A stretch of 46,814 nucleotides of DNA, taken from positions 1-46,814 of IMG/VR virus record IMGVR_UViG_3300034374_004182. One strand, written 5' to 3'. Position 1 is the stretch's first letter. Every line of letters begins with the position of its first letter. Source of the stretch: a virus. The notes beneath the pieces are model-generated. The model did no database searches, was not told the origin of the DNA, and saw only the letters and a list, made by a program, of their open reading frames with translations. The position numbers and the translations under genes are program-made. Positions 26,512 to 34,995 of this stretch are shown here, one piece after another.

Positions 26512-28958
26512 TGTCACACAATAATTACGCAGAAGGTCAAGTCCCTGAGCCTCCAATTCAGTGGAAAGAAAGCCCATACAAGTTCACTGAACCAGTCAGA
26601 TACTTTAAATCAAACGATCCTTACTACTGGAAAGTTGATAACATTCCAGTAAAGCAGCTTGAGGAGAATATTCTTTGGCTAAAAGATCAAGTAGGTGGTG
26701 GAGGAGGATCCGTAGGACTAACCTCTGGTATAGATCGTGTACAGATAAACGAGTTAAGACCTTTTGCTACGGAGGCCGACTTCAAGATTAATGTTAAGCC
26801 TGGGCGTTACTCTGCAAGAGTTAACGACGCTAGAAACCAAAACATCTACGAGGCTATTGTAACAAGAGCCGCTGATGTATATGAGCTTGGACTAGACGAC
26901 TTTGAATTTGATGTAGATATAGATCTTATAAAAGCTATAGCAGGAGACATAACATCCAGGGTTGTTAGCAATAACGGTTTATACGATACTGTTCTACATC
27001 ACATGTGTACTCCATACCAAGGATTTCTTACTGGGTGGAGTGGAACTAAAGGTGAATATACTCAAAACTTCAAGGTTGGTATTGATAACCTACCAATCCT
27101 TAAAAGCCCTACTATTAGACAAGAGAATACAGAAGGTGTTGGAGGAGGTAGCACTCCCTCGAATTCTCCTTCATACTCGGACCTACAACAACTCTTCTCA
27201 TCCTTCATAAAGTATTGGGGTGGTGTAGCAAGAACCGCCATAGTAAATGTACCAGAGACTTTATCAATAGATGTCGCACCTTTTGATGCATCTGAGTTTG
27301 CTAATAACACAGTGTTCGAGCCTTCTTATAGAATCGACCTTCTATTCGTTTATTCACATCCTATTGATGCCTCTTCTAGCACTATTCTGAAGAGAGACGG
27401 CAACTCCCTAGCTCAAATTACAGCACCTCAATTAGGTATGTTGAAGGGTGCAGGCATCATAGGTCTTCAGGGTAGAGGTCCTGAGTTTGAAAACTACAAT
27501 ACTACTGAAGATGGAACTGATTGGATAACAAACTTTGAAGTAGGAGATTGGTTCAACGGAAAGAACGATATAAGAAATTACTTTGAGTTTGTAAACAACG
27601 AGGATTATCAGTATGGATATAAGCAAATCCTCGCTACTGTAAGTGATCAGACTCAAGATGTTATAGGAATGGAGGGTTACTACGGTAACTTCCCATCTCC
27701 TGATGACCTTCTAAACATAGCTCCTCTTCTACAGATTGGGCTTGAGAAAAACAACTTAGCATTAGTAGGCCAGTCTGTTCTTCCAATAGCTTATGTTATA
27801 GTTAAGAAAGACTCAACAATAATAACCAACAATGATATTATTGATATCAGACCTTTCCTAAGAACAACAGAGCTTGCTTATAATGAGAGAGCGGGAATTG
27901 CAGCAGCATTCCCACCACTATCTTTTGCAAACCCTGCCGTTGGAAAAACTGAACTAGCCGATACCCTCACTAAGGTTAGAGCCGAGATACTAGAAAGGAT
28001 ACCAATAGTTCCTGATGCACCCGCGCAGACTCCTAGAATTGTAGGTTCTGGTTTTATATTTGGTGGACTTCGTTATGGTGTTGAAGGTGCTTTATTAAGA
28101 ATGGCTATCGGTCGTCCAGGAAGCAACCTCAACTTTACAGACTCTGAGGCTAGGTACGCTTTCCTAAGAAACCAAGGACACCTTCCATATAGTTCTCAGC
28201 TTAGAGATCTTCCTGATTGGGAAATAGCTCCTTGGTGTTTATCAAAAAACAACCCAGGAACTAAAAGAAACGATAGAACTTGGATTGCTAGACAGAAAGG
28301 AAACGGTGAAGTAACTTTAGGAAACGAAAGCACTATAGATGTAAACCTAGATCAGACTTTAGGATTCCATGATCCTATTAAGAATATAGGAGCCTTTAGT
28401 AAAGATGTTGCTGGAGGTGCTGTAGCTTTCTGTAGAAAGAGAATTGAGATTAACAAACAACTAGTTCCTTGGATGAGAGATTTTGAGGTTATCGTTGAAT
28501 ATGTTAACTGTGTACCATCAACTTCTACGGAGTATTATCACAAGTTACAAAATGATGCAGATATTTTCTATCCTCGACAATACGCAGGGCTAACTGTTTC
28601 TAAAGAAGGAGATTCGTTTACAATTATTTCTGCTCACAACTCATTCTTTAGCTCAAGAACTGAAGCTTATCCTGGGTCTAACCATCCCTGGGCTGATAAC
28701 GGTCAAGGATATAACAAAGCTATTTTAAGCTACGGAACGGATTGGTTTAGAAACGCTGGTCCAACTTATCCTAACTTCGCTGTATGCCATAGCCTTCTCG
28801 ACTGGGATCAAAATGATGCTTACACTGGCGATGGAGATAAATCTCCAACTCACCCAGTAGTTTCATGTACTTATCCAACAGTTAAGTATACTATAATTGG
28901 ATACCCTGATACTTACGCTCCAAAAGTAGACGGAGGTTCAACTATCACTCTAAAGTAA
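26511..28958 (+). CDS. Large fibre-like structural protein sharing the spike's attachment motif
   Basis: An 815-aa protein of unknown family. Residues about 28-60 (VRYFKSNDPYYWKVDNIPVK, QLEENILWLKDQ) resemble the N-terminal motif of the beta-helix protein, implying the same docking site or mechanism. A GGGGGS hinge follows at about 63-68, then an acidic helical and strand-rich body (DDFEFDVDIDLIKAIAGD), a second GGG/Ser/Pro linker near 205-215, and a large C-terminal part that includes LRYGVEGALLRMAIGRPG. No known enzyme motif is seen. Its place between the spike and the Cys-rich protein suggests a distal fibre, a spike partner or a decoration protein. Confidence 0.55.
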   Translation: MSHNNYAEGQVPEPPIQWKESPYKFTEPVRYFKSNDPYYWKVDNIPVKQLEENILWLKDQVGGGGGSVGLTSGIDRVQINELRPFATEADFKINVKPGRYSARVNDARNQNIYEAIVTRAADVYELGLDDFEFDVDIDLIKAIAGDITSRVVSNNGLYDTVLHHMCTPYQGFLTGWSGTKGEYTQNFKVGIDNLPILKSPTIRQENTEGVGGGSTPSNSPSYSDLQQLFSSFIKYWGGVARTAIVNVPETLSIDVAPFDASEFANNTVFEPSYRIDLLFVYSHPIDASSSTILKRDGNSLAQITAPQLGMLKGAGIIGLQGRGPEFENYNTTEDGTDWITNFEVGDWFNGKNDIRNYFEFVNNEDYQYGYKQILATVSDQTQDVIGMEGYYGNFPSPDDLLNIAPLLQIGLEKNNLALVGQSVLPIAYVIVKKDSTIITNNDIIDIRPFLRTTELAYNERAGIAAAFPPLSFANPAVGKTELADTLTKVRAEILERIPIVPDAPAQTPRIVGSGFIFGGLRYGVEGALLRMAIGRPGSNLNFTDSEARYAFLRNQGHLPYSSQLRDLPDWEIAPWCLSKNNPGTKRNDRTWIARQKGNGEVTLGNESTIDVNLDQTLGFHDPIKNIGAFSKDVAGGAVAFCRKRIEINKQLVPWMRDFEVIVEYVNCVPSTSTEYYHKLQNDADIFYPRQYAGLTVSKEGDSFTIISAHNSFFSSRTEAYPGSNHPWADNGQGYNKAILSYGTDWFRNAGPTYPNFAVCHSLLDWDQNDAYTGDGDKSPTHPVVSCTYPTVKYTIIGYPDTYAPKVDGGSTITLK

Positions 28959-28959
28959 A

Positions 28960-31900
28960 ATGTCAGTATTCCTCAACTGTCTCTTAAGAGCAAAAAACTT
29001 ATTAACAGGAGGGGGATATGATCCACCTGACTGTTGTGGGGACTTTAATGGTGACGGTCCTGACGATCCTATAGATGACGGTGATGAAAGCTGTAACCCT
29101 TCTGAGGCGGGGTATTCATATTGTACTAGAAGCACTCAAGATGAAACTGGTACAACTAAAATAGTTTCATTTAGTGTAACCTTTCAAGAACTTCTAGACA
29201 ACGGAATTGTTACTGAGGATGATTGCACAGGTGCTGGTAATACCTACACCAACTGGCCTCTTCAAATAGGGCCTGGGGCTACGGGAGATAGGGTACATGA
29301 TTATATACTAGCTGTGTATATGCCAGTGGGCCACGGCGCTCCTGCTCGTTTAGGAGGTATTGATGCTAGTGAATGCACAACTTTTGATTGCAATGCAATA
29401 GAATGTGTTGATGCTACCGTAGAGTGTCCGTTAGACGGCTGCCAAACGATTACTTATAAGACAGATATATTTAAATGTAGCGAATTCATGCCCCCAGGCG
29501 CTTGTTACAACGGGTGTGATAACTACTTCTTCGCAAATCCTTTGATAGATCCTCTGTTCGAGACTTATGAGGAATGTAGGGCCAAGCCTTGTTGTGATGA
29601 TAGCGGTGGAGGCGGAGGAGGAAGTGGCCCAACCACACCCACCCCTACTAGTCCAAGACCCACCTCACCTCAAGCACCATGTTATTTATTCAAGTGTAAT
29701 CAAGTTACTAATGAATGTGACCGCGTTGAAAAAACACCTTTAGAATGGTTTACTGAGCTAGGTATCACTACTACTGTAGTAAATCCAAGCTGTCAAACCT
29801 TGTTCGCACAAATACAAGGTCAATCTATAGATGCTCCTAATGGAATAACTTATTATAAAAGTAAGTTTACTTGTGACTCTGAATGTGGGCCTCCCCCACC
29901 TCCTGAATGTGAATTAGATGTTTGCAAATTCTTTGGAACGCCTTTAGCACAGTGCGGGACTGAATCTAAAACTGCTTCAGAGTGGGCCGCGTTTTTCAAC
30001 TTTACAGGAAGTTACGACTGTGCAGGAATAATTCAACAAGTATCCAATGGAGGAGGCATTCAGGTAGGTGTCAACAAGTACATGGCTCCTGGATCTTGTG
30101 GACCTACTAACTGTTATCCTACTAACCCTCCTGGAACTGGTATTGACCCAGGAGATATTGATGGAGGAACAAGACCTATAAATGGTTATATATTCTGTAA
30201 TCTATGGTATTGCGATGGAGAGGTTCCTAAAAAAGTAAGCCCAACTCTAAGTCTTCTTGAAATAATAAATCAACTAGGTCCTCCTGTAGCTTCTAATTCT
30301 ACTAACTGCAATGACCTTCCTCCTATATTCACAGGCAGTGATGGTGTGGTATATGCTACAAGCCCTGGAAATTTAGTATGCGAAGGTCCTGGCGGTGGAG
30401 GAGGTGCTGGTCCATTTACTCCTCCTGGAGGAACTGCTGGAGGTAGTCTGTTTGGTGGAGATGTGGGCGGAGGCGGAGGCGGAGGCGGTGGTGCTCCTAA
30501 TCAGCAAGGTGGACTAGGTTCTGCTTTAGATGACGAGCCTGCTCCTCCAGGAAACTTGGGTGGATTTCAAACAGGTATTGATCTTGGAGGAGGTGATACT
30601 GGAGGAGGAGGTGCTGGGCCATTTACTCCTCCTGGTGGGGTTGCTGGAGGTACGAATGTAGGTGGTTTCGGCGGTGGCTCTACTCCTATTGATGGGCCAG
30701 GAGGTGTGTCTAATGGAGGCATATTTAATGATGGTCCTGGAGATAGTGGGGGTCCGAATGCCGCTGGAGGTTTAGGCGGTTTTGATTTTGAGGGGCCAAG
30801 TCCTCCAGGAAATCTTGGCGGATTTCAAACAGGTATTGATCTTGGAGGAGGTGATACTGGAGGAGGTGGTGGTGGTGCTCCTGGAGGAGGAACCGTTATA
30901 GACCCTCCTACAGGAGTTGCAGACCCCGGTCAACCCTTTAACTTCCCAACAGGTTCAAGAACTATAAGTACATCTCAAGGATCTATAAGAAGAGAATTCC
31001 TTAAAAGCCGGGCTTTACGGGCTACTGACCCTGATCTAACAAACTTAAACTATAGAAGAACTAAAAGGTTTATACCTGAAAAGAATGTATCTTATAGAAA
31101 AGATCTTTTTGCTCCTATAGTTCACTACGCATTAGAATCTATAAGACAGATAGAATCTAAAGTTGTTAATGCAACCGATCTTCCTTTTGGAGAATTGTCT
31201 CTTGAGAATATCCAACAGTCTCTTCACTTTAAAATTAGAGAAAAGATGGAAAAGCTTAGACCTAGTGTTATGGGTGACAAGATAAGAAGACAGATCCTAA
31301 GCTATATAAAAAGAAAGATTATACAAGGAGACACCGAAAGTATCTCTATCGTAGAGATTAATAGTATACTTGATAACTTCAATGATCCTGAGGTATTGCC
31401 TAATAGGCACAGGGTTACAGAAGCTGGGGCAGTTGAACATGCTATATCAGAAGGTATACCTCTAGACCCTAATAAGTATGGATCTGAAATAAATAAAGAA
31501 CAGATGAGGCTATGGAAGACTGTAGCAACTGATTTAGATAAGCACCTTACTGTATTATTCTCAGACGGATCCCAAGATAAAATTTTTATTGATAAGACAG
31601 ACTCCTTCGACCTTACATTATCAGACGGGACAACTTCATCAGCGTACATTAGTCCTGGGGATGTTTACTGGACTGCTAATGCTGGTAACATACCTATCCA
31701 ATACGATAGAGATAGAGTCATGGCTTTAAATTTCAAAGATATTGATAAGGTCTTTCACTTATTAAATCAAGAAAACAGCATAGTATTAAATGTAAGCAGT
31801 GCTGAAAATGAAAACTTCCTTGTAGAGAAAGATTCCGATTTAGAATCTGCTAGACCTGAAGCTTATGTACTTAGACTTGATCCAGAAAGCATTGAGGATT

Positions 31901-32781
31901 TAGAAAGAGATCATGATCTAATAAGAATAAGCCAAGCTCGTTATTATTTAATGGACTACTCTGAGATTGATGAGTGGATGTCCTTTAACCCTTTCCCATT
32001 TAATACTTTCTATATTGATAATGAGGATCCTTTCTTAGATCACTTAGAAAGAGATCAGTCGTTGTTTGGAACCTTTAAGGATTTCTCTCTAGATTCTTAT
32101 TTTGGATACAATGATAACATGCCTATATTTCCAAGGAGACTTCCTTGGACAGTTGCGATAATTCCTACTGATAGGGAGGAGCTTCAAACAGGAAGCTCTA
32201 GATCTGAGTTTGTATCTCTTACTGAGCGTAAGATAGTCTTTAAAAGAAATTTAGTAAGAACTAGAAACTCTCTGGACAACCCAATTCTAGACTTAAGTGT
32301 TGTAGGCTATGGTCAAGGTGCTATACCAGACGCACCAACTGATAACCAAGTTCAATTTAGATTTAATATAAACAAGGTTATAGATCAGATAAGGCCATAT
32401 AAGAATGAAAAGGAAAGCCTTCCCAGAAAAGCCAGCCCTATAAGATCTTTATTAACAGCATTAGAGTCTACTAATGTTGAAGAAAATTATATAGATTCTA
32501 GGAAGGCTATCGTACCTTGGCCTGTAGTTCTTAAGAACATGAGCGTTGCTGATAGGAAGTTACTTATAGAAGAAGTTACAGACTATAATAAATTTAGATC
32601 AAGAGTTTCCTTAAACAAATTAGCGACCAAAGAAAATGTTAAGGCACTGTTCCCTAAACTATCAAGTGTTCCTATTCAGGACAATGATATAAAAATTGAT
32701 AACTACACACCTCCTCCTAAAAAAGTAACACGCCTAGACGGTGATGATTACAGAGCAGAAACTCCCGAACCTTTACCCTAA
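28960..32781 (+). CDS. Cysteine-rich, glycine-repeat virion protein
   Basis: A 1273-aa protein in three parts. Residues 1-475 contain about 33 cysteines, whereas the rest appears to have none. Several repeats of about 65-70 aa can be aligned here: a C-x4-5-C start (CYLFKC, CELDVC, FCNLWYC), an aromatic/hydrophobic helix (PLEWFTELG, ASEWAAFFN, LLEIINQLG), then further Cys and a Tyr (YYKSKFTCDSEC, NKYMAPGSCGPTNC, VVYATSPGNLVC). A Thr/Pro linker (PTTPTPTSPRPTSP) separates early repeats. Residues about 475-660 are Gly-rich with a duplicated module. Residues about 660-1273 form a Cys-free mixed domain (ALESIRQIESKVVNA, NEDPFLDHLERDQSLFGTF). It is probably an exposed fibre or decoration protein stabilised by disulfides or metal. 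I know no family that matches. Confidence 0.55.
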   Translation: MSVFLNCLLRAKNLLTGGGYDPPDCCGDFNGDGPDDPIDDGDESCNPSEAGYSYCTRSTQDETGTTKIVSFSVTFQELLDNGIVTEDDCTGAGNTYTNWPLQIGPGATGDRVHDYILAVYMPVGHGAPARLGGIDASECTTFDCNAIECVDATVECPLDGCQTITYKTDIFKCSEFMPPGACYNGCDNYFFANPLIDPLFETYEECRAKPCCDDSGGGGGGSGPTTPTPTSPRPTSPQAPCYLFKCNQVTNECDRVEKTPLEWFTELGITTTVVNPSCQTLFAQIQGQSIDAPNGITYYKSKFTCDSECGPPPPPECELDVCKFFGTPLAQCGTESKTASEWAAFFNFTGSYDCAGIIQQVSNGGGIQVGVNKYMAPGSCGPTNCYPTNPPGTGIDPGDIDGGTRPINGYIFCNLWYCDGEVPKKVSPTLSLLEIINQLGPPVASNSTNCNDLPPIFTGSDGVVYATSPGNLVCEGPGGGGGAGPFTPPGGTAGGSLFGGDVGGGGGGGGGAPNQQGGLGSALDDEPAPPGNLGGFQTGIDLGGGDTGGGGAGPFTPPGGVAGGTNVGGFGGGSTPIDGPGGVSNGGIFNDGPGDSGGPNAAGGLGGFDFEGPSPPGNLGGFQTGIDLGGGDTGGGGGGAPGGGTVIDPPTGVADPGQPFNFPTGSRTISTSQGSIRREFLKSRALRATDPDLTNLNYRRTKRFIPEKNVSYRKDLFAPIVHYALESIRQIESKVVNATDLPFGELSLENIQQSLHFKIREKMEKLRPSVMGDKIRRQILSYIKRKIIQGDTESISIVEINSILDNFNDPEVLPNRHRVTEAGAVEHAISEGIPLDPNKYGSEINKEQMRLWKTVATDLDKHLTVLFSDGSQDKIFIDKTDSFDLTLSDGTTSSAYISPGDVYWTANAGNIPIQYDRDRVMALNFKDIDKVFHLLNQENSIVLNVSSAENENFLVEKDSDLESARPEAYVLRLDPESIEDLERDHDLIRISQARYYLMDYSEIDEWMSFNPFPFNTFYIDNEDPFLDHLERDQSLFGTFKDFSLDSYFGYNDNMPIFPRRLPWTVAIIPTDREELQTGSSRSEFVSLTERKIVFKRNLVRTRNSLDNPILDLSVVGYGQGAIPDAPTDNQVQFRFNINKVIDQIRPYKNEKESLPRKASPIRSLLTALESTNVEENYIDSRKAIVPWPVVLKNMSVADRKLLIEEVTDYNKFRSRVSLNKLATKENVKALFPKLSSVPIQDNDIKIDNYTPPPKKVTRLDGDDYRAETPEPLP
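30397..30866 (+). repeat. Duplicated Gly-rich linker module with GGCGGA microsatellite
   Basis: Inside the Cys/Gly-rich gene. A segment coding GGGAGPFTPPGG occurs at 30397 and again at 30604 (one mismatch in 32 nt). A second segment coding PPGNLGGFQTGIDLGGGDTG occurs at 30543 and 30801; its last 47 nt (30562-30608 and 30820-30866) are identical, while the preceding NLG codons differ only at synonymous sites. A GGCGGA triplet of hexamers lies at 30466-30483. All copies are in frame, so repeat slippage or recombination would only change linker length. Confidence 0.85.
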
Positions 32782-33686
32782 TGCCTAGAGTAGCAAGACT
32801 TGGTGATACCTCCGATCATGGAGCAGCAAACATTACAGAGCTTTCAACAGAGCCTACTGTATATGTGAATGGAGTTCCTATAGCTATATTCGGTCCTGTT
32901 GGTCCTGCGGTTGCAGGAACTGCCCCTTGTGCCTTATGCAGTCCTTCACACCCTATAGGATGTTCAATCCCAGGACCGATAGAAGGAAGCCCTAACATCT
33001 TTGCAGGTGTTCAAGCCTACCCAATACACCGATACAACGATGCTAGGGGATGCGGTGCTGAAACTAACTTTGCAAGCCCCGATGTTTACGCTAACGATCC
33101 TAGACAAATTAGAGTTCAAGGTGGAACGGTTGCTGGACCCTTAGCTTCCCCTGCTGCTCCCATATCGTTTAAGTATCCTCACTCTCTTGTGATGATGTTT
33201 ACAGGAGATGATAACTTCTATGTATTTAAGGAAAACTTCTCATGGTCTGACCTCTTATCACTAGATGTTCTGGACTCTGTGGGTAAGGTATTAATTCCTG
33301 AGATTAAATTCCAAGAAGACTTAGATCCTATATTTGAAGTCCCTGATCTAGACTTTGCTGTTAAGACAAACATAGGAGAGAATGATGCTATGTCTCAAGT
33401 TGTTCTAGGAGGCATTGAAGTAGGAGGGTTCCCTAGCTACGGAAACTATCCTATAGAAGATCTAGGAAAGATTCAAGGAACTCCTACAGTAGAGAACTTT
33501 ACATCATTCTTCAATTTTCAATTAGGAACCGCCCCTACACTAAAACAAGGTATAGGAACTAACTTTACAATAGCTAATGAGTCAGGAACGGTTTCTGGAA
33601 GCTTGACGCTTATCGTATTCCCTGGGTTGGATACTTTGATTGATTATATTCTTGGAAATATTCTTCCTCCAGGCATAGATATATGA
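32781..33686 (+). CDS. PAAR-repeat spike tip protein with C-terminal extension
   Basis: A 301-aa protein. Residues 1-115 have PAAR-type features: MPRVARLGDTSDHGAANI with His13, VYVNGVPIAIFG, then CALCSPSHPIGCSIPGP, a second pass GSPNIFAGVQAYPIHRY, and RGCGAETNFASPDVYAN. PAAR domains fold into a cone holding a metal through His and Cys side chains and sharpen the spike of contractile machines (T4 gp5.4 is the phage example). This cone would cap the gp5-like spike. The last ~170 residues (from FKYPHSLVMMFTGDDNFYVF) are not typical of PAAR proteins and are hydrophobic, with two apparent beta-rich halves; they may be a cargo or a second structural domain. It overlaps the previous gene as TAATG and ends the tail operon. 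Confidence 0.75.
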   Translation: MPRVARLGDTSDHGAANITELSTEPTVYVNGVPIAIFGPVGPAVAGTAPCALCSPSHPIGCSIPGPIEGSPNIFAGVQAYPIHRYNDARGCGAETNFASPDVYANDPRQIRVQGGTVAGPLASPAAPISFKYPHSLVMMFTGDDNFYVFKENFSWSDLLSLDVLDSVGKVLIPEIKFQEDLDPIFEVPDLDFAVKTNIGENDAMSQVVLGGIEVGGFPSYGNYPIEDLGKIQGTPTVENFTSFFNFQLGTAPTLKQGIGTNFTIANESGTVSGSLTLIVFPGLDTLIDYILGNILPPGIDI

Positions 33687-33764
33687 TAAAAAAGAGGAAA
33701 AATCACCGATTAAATTTAATCAGATATACATATCTACAGACGGTTGAACCGTCAGGAGTTTATT
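33687..33764 (+). promoter_or_regulatory. Leader of head operon with two inverted repeats
   Basis: This gap between tail and head modules holds an A-rich tract followed by CACC (33691-33707), a perfect 14-bp palindrome GATTAAATTTAATC at 33708-33721, and a hairpin GACGGT-TGA-ACCGTC at 33739-33753 that ends directly before the AGGAG ribosome site (33754-33758). The A-tract plus CACC also occurs upstream of the scaffold and tail-sheath blocks. It is likely a late promoter plus a 5'-untranslated hairpin that could steady the mRNA or tune translation. Promoter call inferred, inverted repeats seen. Confidence 0.4.
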
Positions 33765-34175
33765 ATGAACAGAGATCAATTAAGAGAAGCCGTACTCGGC
33801 ACCGCAGCCTGGAACAAGGCTGGTTTACTTAACGAGTCCGTTGCTCCCGTTCAGGAGCAAGAGGTCATCGAAGAAGCAAAGGCCGAGGAGACTGCTCCTG
33901 AGGCTCACACTTGCCCTCTCTGCGAGTCCACCCTCGATGGTGAGCTTTCAGACGAAGCTCTTCTTGAGCACGCCTCAGCCATGCTAGGTGTATTCCAAAA
34001 TGCAGAGCAAATCCTTGCTGAGGCCGAGGAAGCCGAAGAAGGTGAGGTTATAGAAGAAGACGAAGAGGAGGAGGAAGTTGACCTCCTTGAAGGTCTTGAC
34101 GAAGAAGATATTCAGACCATCGCTGAGATGTGTGCTGATATGAAGAAGAAGAAGAAAGGTAAGAAAGCTTACTGA
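33765..34175 (+). CDS. Acidic prohead core protein (gp67-like)
   Basis: A 136-aa protein starting at ATG 33765, seven bases after a clean AGGAG; an in-frame TTG at 33744 lies inside the hairpin and is rejected. It is very acidic in its second half (EEGEVIEEDEEEEEVDLLEG) with a sudden basic tail (MKKKKKGKKAY). A CPLC pair followed by Leu and His (HTCPLCESTL ... LLEHASAML) resembles a small zinc-binding knuckle. In T4, acidic gp67 lies just before gp68, protease gp21, scaffold gp22 and capsid gp23, the same order as here. LLNE|S at residues 21-25 is a candidate prohead-protease site. Function is inferred from synteny and charge. Confidence 0.5.
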   Translation: MNRDQLREAVLGTAAWNKAGLLNESVAPVQEQEVIEEAKAEETAPEAHTCPLCESTLDGELSDEALLEHASAMLGVFQNAEQILAEAEEAEEGEVIEEDEEEEEVDLLEGLDEEDIQTIAEMCADMKKKKKGKKAY

Positions 34176-34184
34176 TTTTTAAAC

Positions 34185-34607
34185 ATGGCTTCTCTTAACG
34201 ACATAGGTATGGGGATTGGAGACTTTGCTCTTAATTTATTAGAGCAAGAGTCCTCCAACCCTGTTCCTGTTAAGAACAAGTCTTCTATGAAGGGTAATGT
34301 ACCTGACATAGAGAATGTCCAAGTTTCTAAAGAAGATGTTAACAGTGTGCTTGCTGAATCATTTGGTATTAAAACTGAAAGCAAGCCTCAAGTTAATCTT
34401 CAAGAAGAAAGAAGAAGACAGTTAAAGGAAGAAATTCAACAGAAGCTTGACGAGTTGAAGGTTCTTCTTAATGAACTGGGTGTAGGGATAGGTGCTACGA
34501 CTACAGGGAGCTTTGCTCCTAACTTTTCTGGAGGAAAATCTTGTGAGCCTCATAGACCAAATAAGAAGTCTGCGCGGAGACGAGCAAAAGTTAGAAGAAA
34601 AAAGTAG
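34185..34607 (+). CDS. Head-module protein, probable core/internal protein
   Basis: A 140-aa protein, not recognised by family. Two candidate (L/I)-x-E processing sites occur: LNLLE|QE at residue 20 and VLAE|S at 58. A predicted coiled coil spans about 68-100 (LQEERRRQLKEEIQQKLDEL) and the C-terminus is strongly basic (KKSARRRAKVRRKK), suited to DNA contact. Position between the gp67-like gene and the protease suggests a gp68-like core or internal head protein. No Shine-Dalgarno is seen before the ATG at 34185. The end of this gene overlaps the next by about 65 nt. Confidence 0.5.
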   Translation: MASLNDIGMGIGDFALNLLEQESSNPVPVKNKSSMKGNVPDIENVQVSKEDVNSVLAESFGIKTESKPQVNLQEERRRQLKEEIQQKLDELKVLLNELGVGIGATTTGSFAPNFSGGKSCEPHRPNKKSARRRAKVRRKK

Positions 34608-34995
34608 TCGCTATCCTAATGGTAGAGGCACTTACAAGAGAGGGGAGAAATCCGTATCTAGAAAAAGTAAGGTTCCTAACTACTCAACTATAAAAGACGC
34701 CCTTAAAAAGACAAAGCCTGGAACTATATTCTCAACAAAAGGTTCTTATAGATTGTATGTAACAACCTCTGGAGGATGGGGCAAGAGCAAGCAGCAAAGA
34801 GTTTCTGGTAGAACCGCAAAAGGTTTTACTCCTGGAAGCTCTACCCCAGGTTCTGATTGGAAGAGTATTAAAAGCCACGCCGCTAGAACCTCTGTTAAGC
34901 ATGGCGGCGCAGGAGCAAAGAGCTTAACAGCTAAAGCCCGTAGAGAGGCTGACAAACCGAAGAAATATAAGGCTAAGGCCAAAAGGAGTAAGTGA
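34543..34995 (+). CDS. Basic head-module protein, unknown
   Basis: A 150-aa protein. The frame opens further upstream at GTG 34492, but a GGAGGA at 34530-34535 lies seven bases before an in-frame GTG at 34543, which I take as the start. It is highly basic and low in acidic residues: RGTYKRGEKSVSRKSKVPN near the start, TAKARREADKPKKYKAKAKR at the end, with a small core (YSTIKDALKKTKPGTIF, then SYRLYVTTSGGWGKSKQQRV). It may be a DNA-associated core or internal protein. It overlaps the previous gene out of frame by 65 nt and the protease gene by TGATG, so it is embedded in the head operon. Confidence 0.5.
   Translation: MSLIDQIRSLRGDEQKLEEKSSRYPNGRGTYKRGEKSVSRKSKVPNYSTIKDALKKTKPGTIFSTKGSYRLYVTTSGGWGKSKQQRVSGRTAKGFTPGSSTPGSDWKSIKSHAARTSVKHGGAGAKSLTAKARREADKPKKYKAKAKRSK

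Noticed and set aside
30397-30866. CRISPR-like or IS-end reading of the direct repeats
   Set aside because: Repeats are in frame in a Gly-rich protein, of unequal spacing, with no inverted ends or target duplications.
32781-33686. Type VI secretion origin for the PAAR protein
   Set aside because: It is embedded in a phage baseplate operon, and T4-like phages have their own PAAR proteins.
33744-33764. TTG start for the acidic core protein
   Set aside because: It lies in the leader hairpin; ATG 33765 has AGGAG at the right distance.
34492-34542. Upstream GTG start for the basic head protein
   Set aside because: It would add a hydrophobic stretch and enlarge the overlap; GTG 34543 follows a good GGAGGA.
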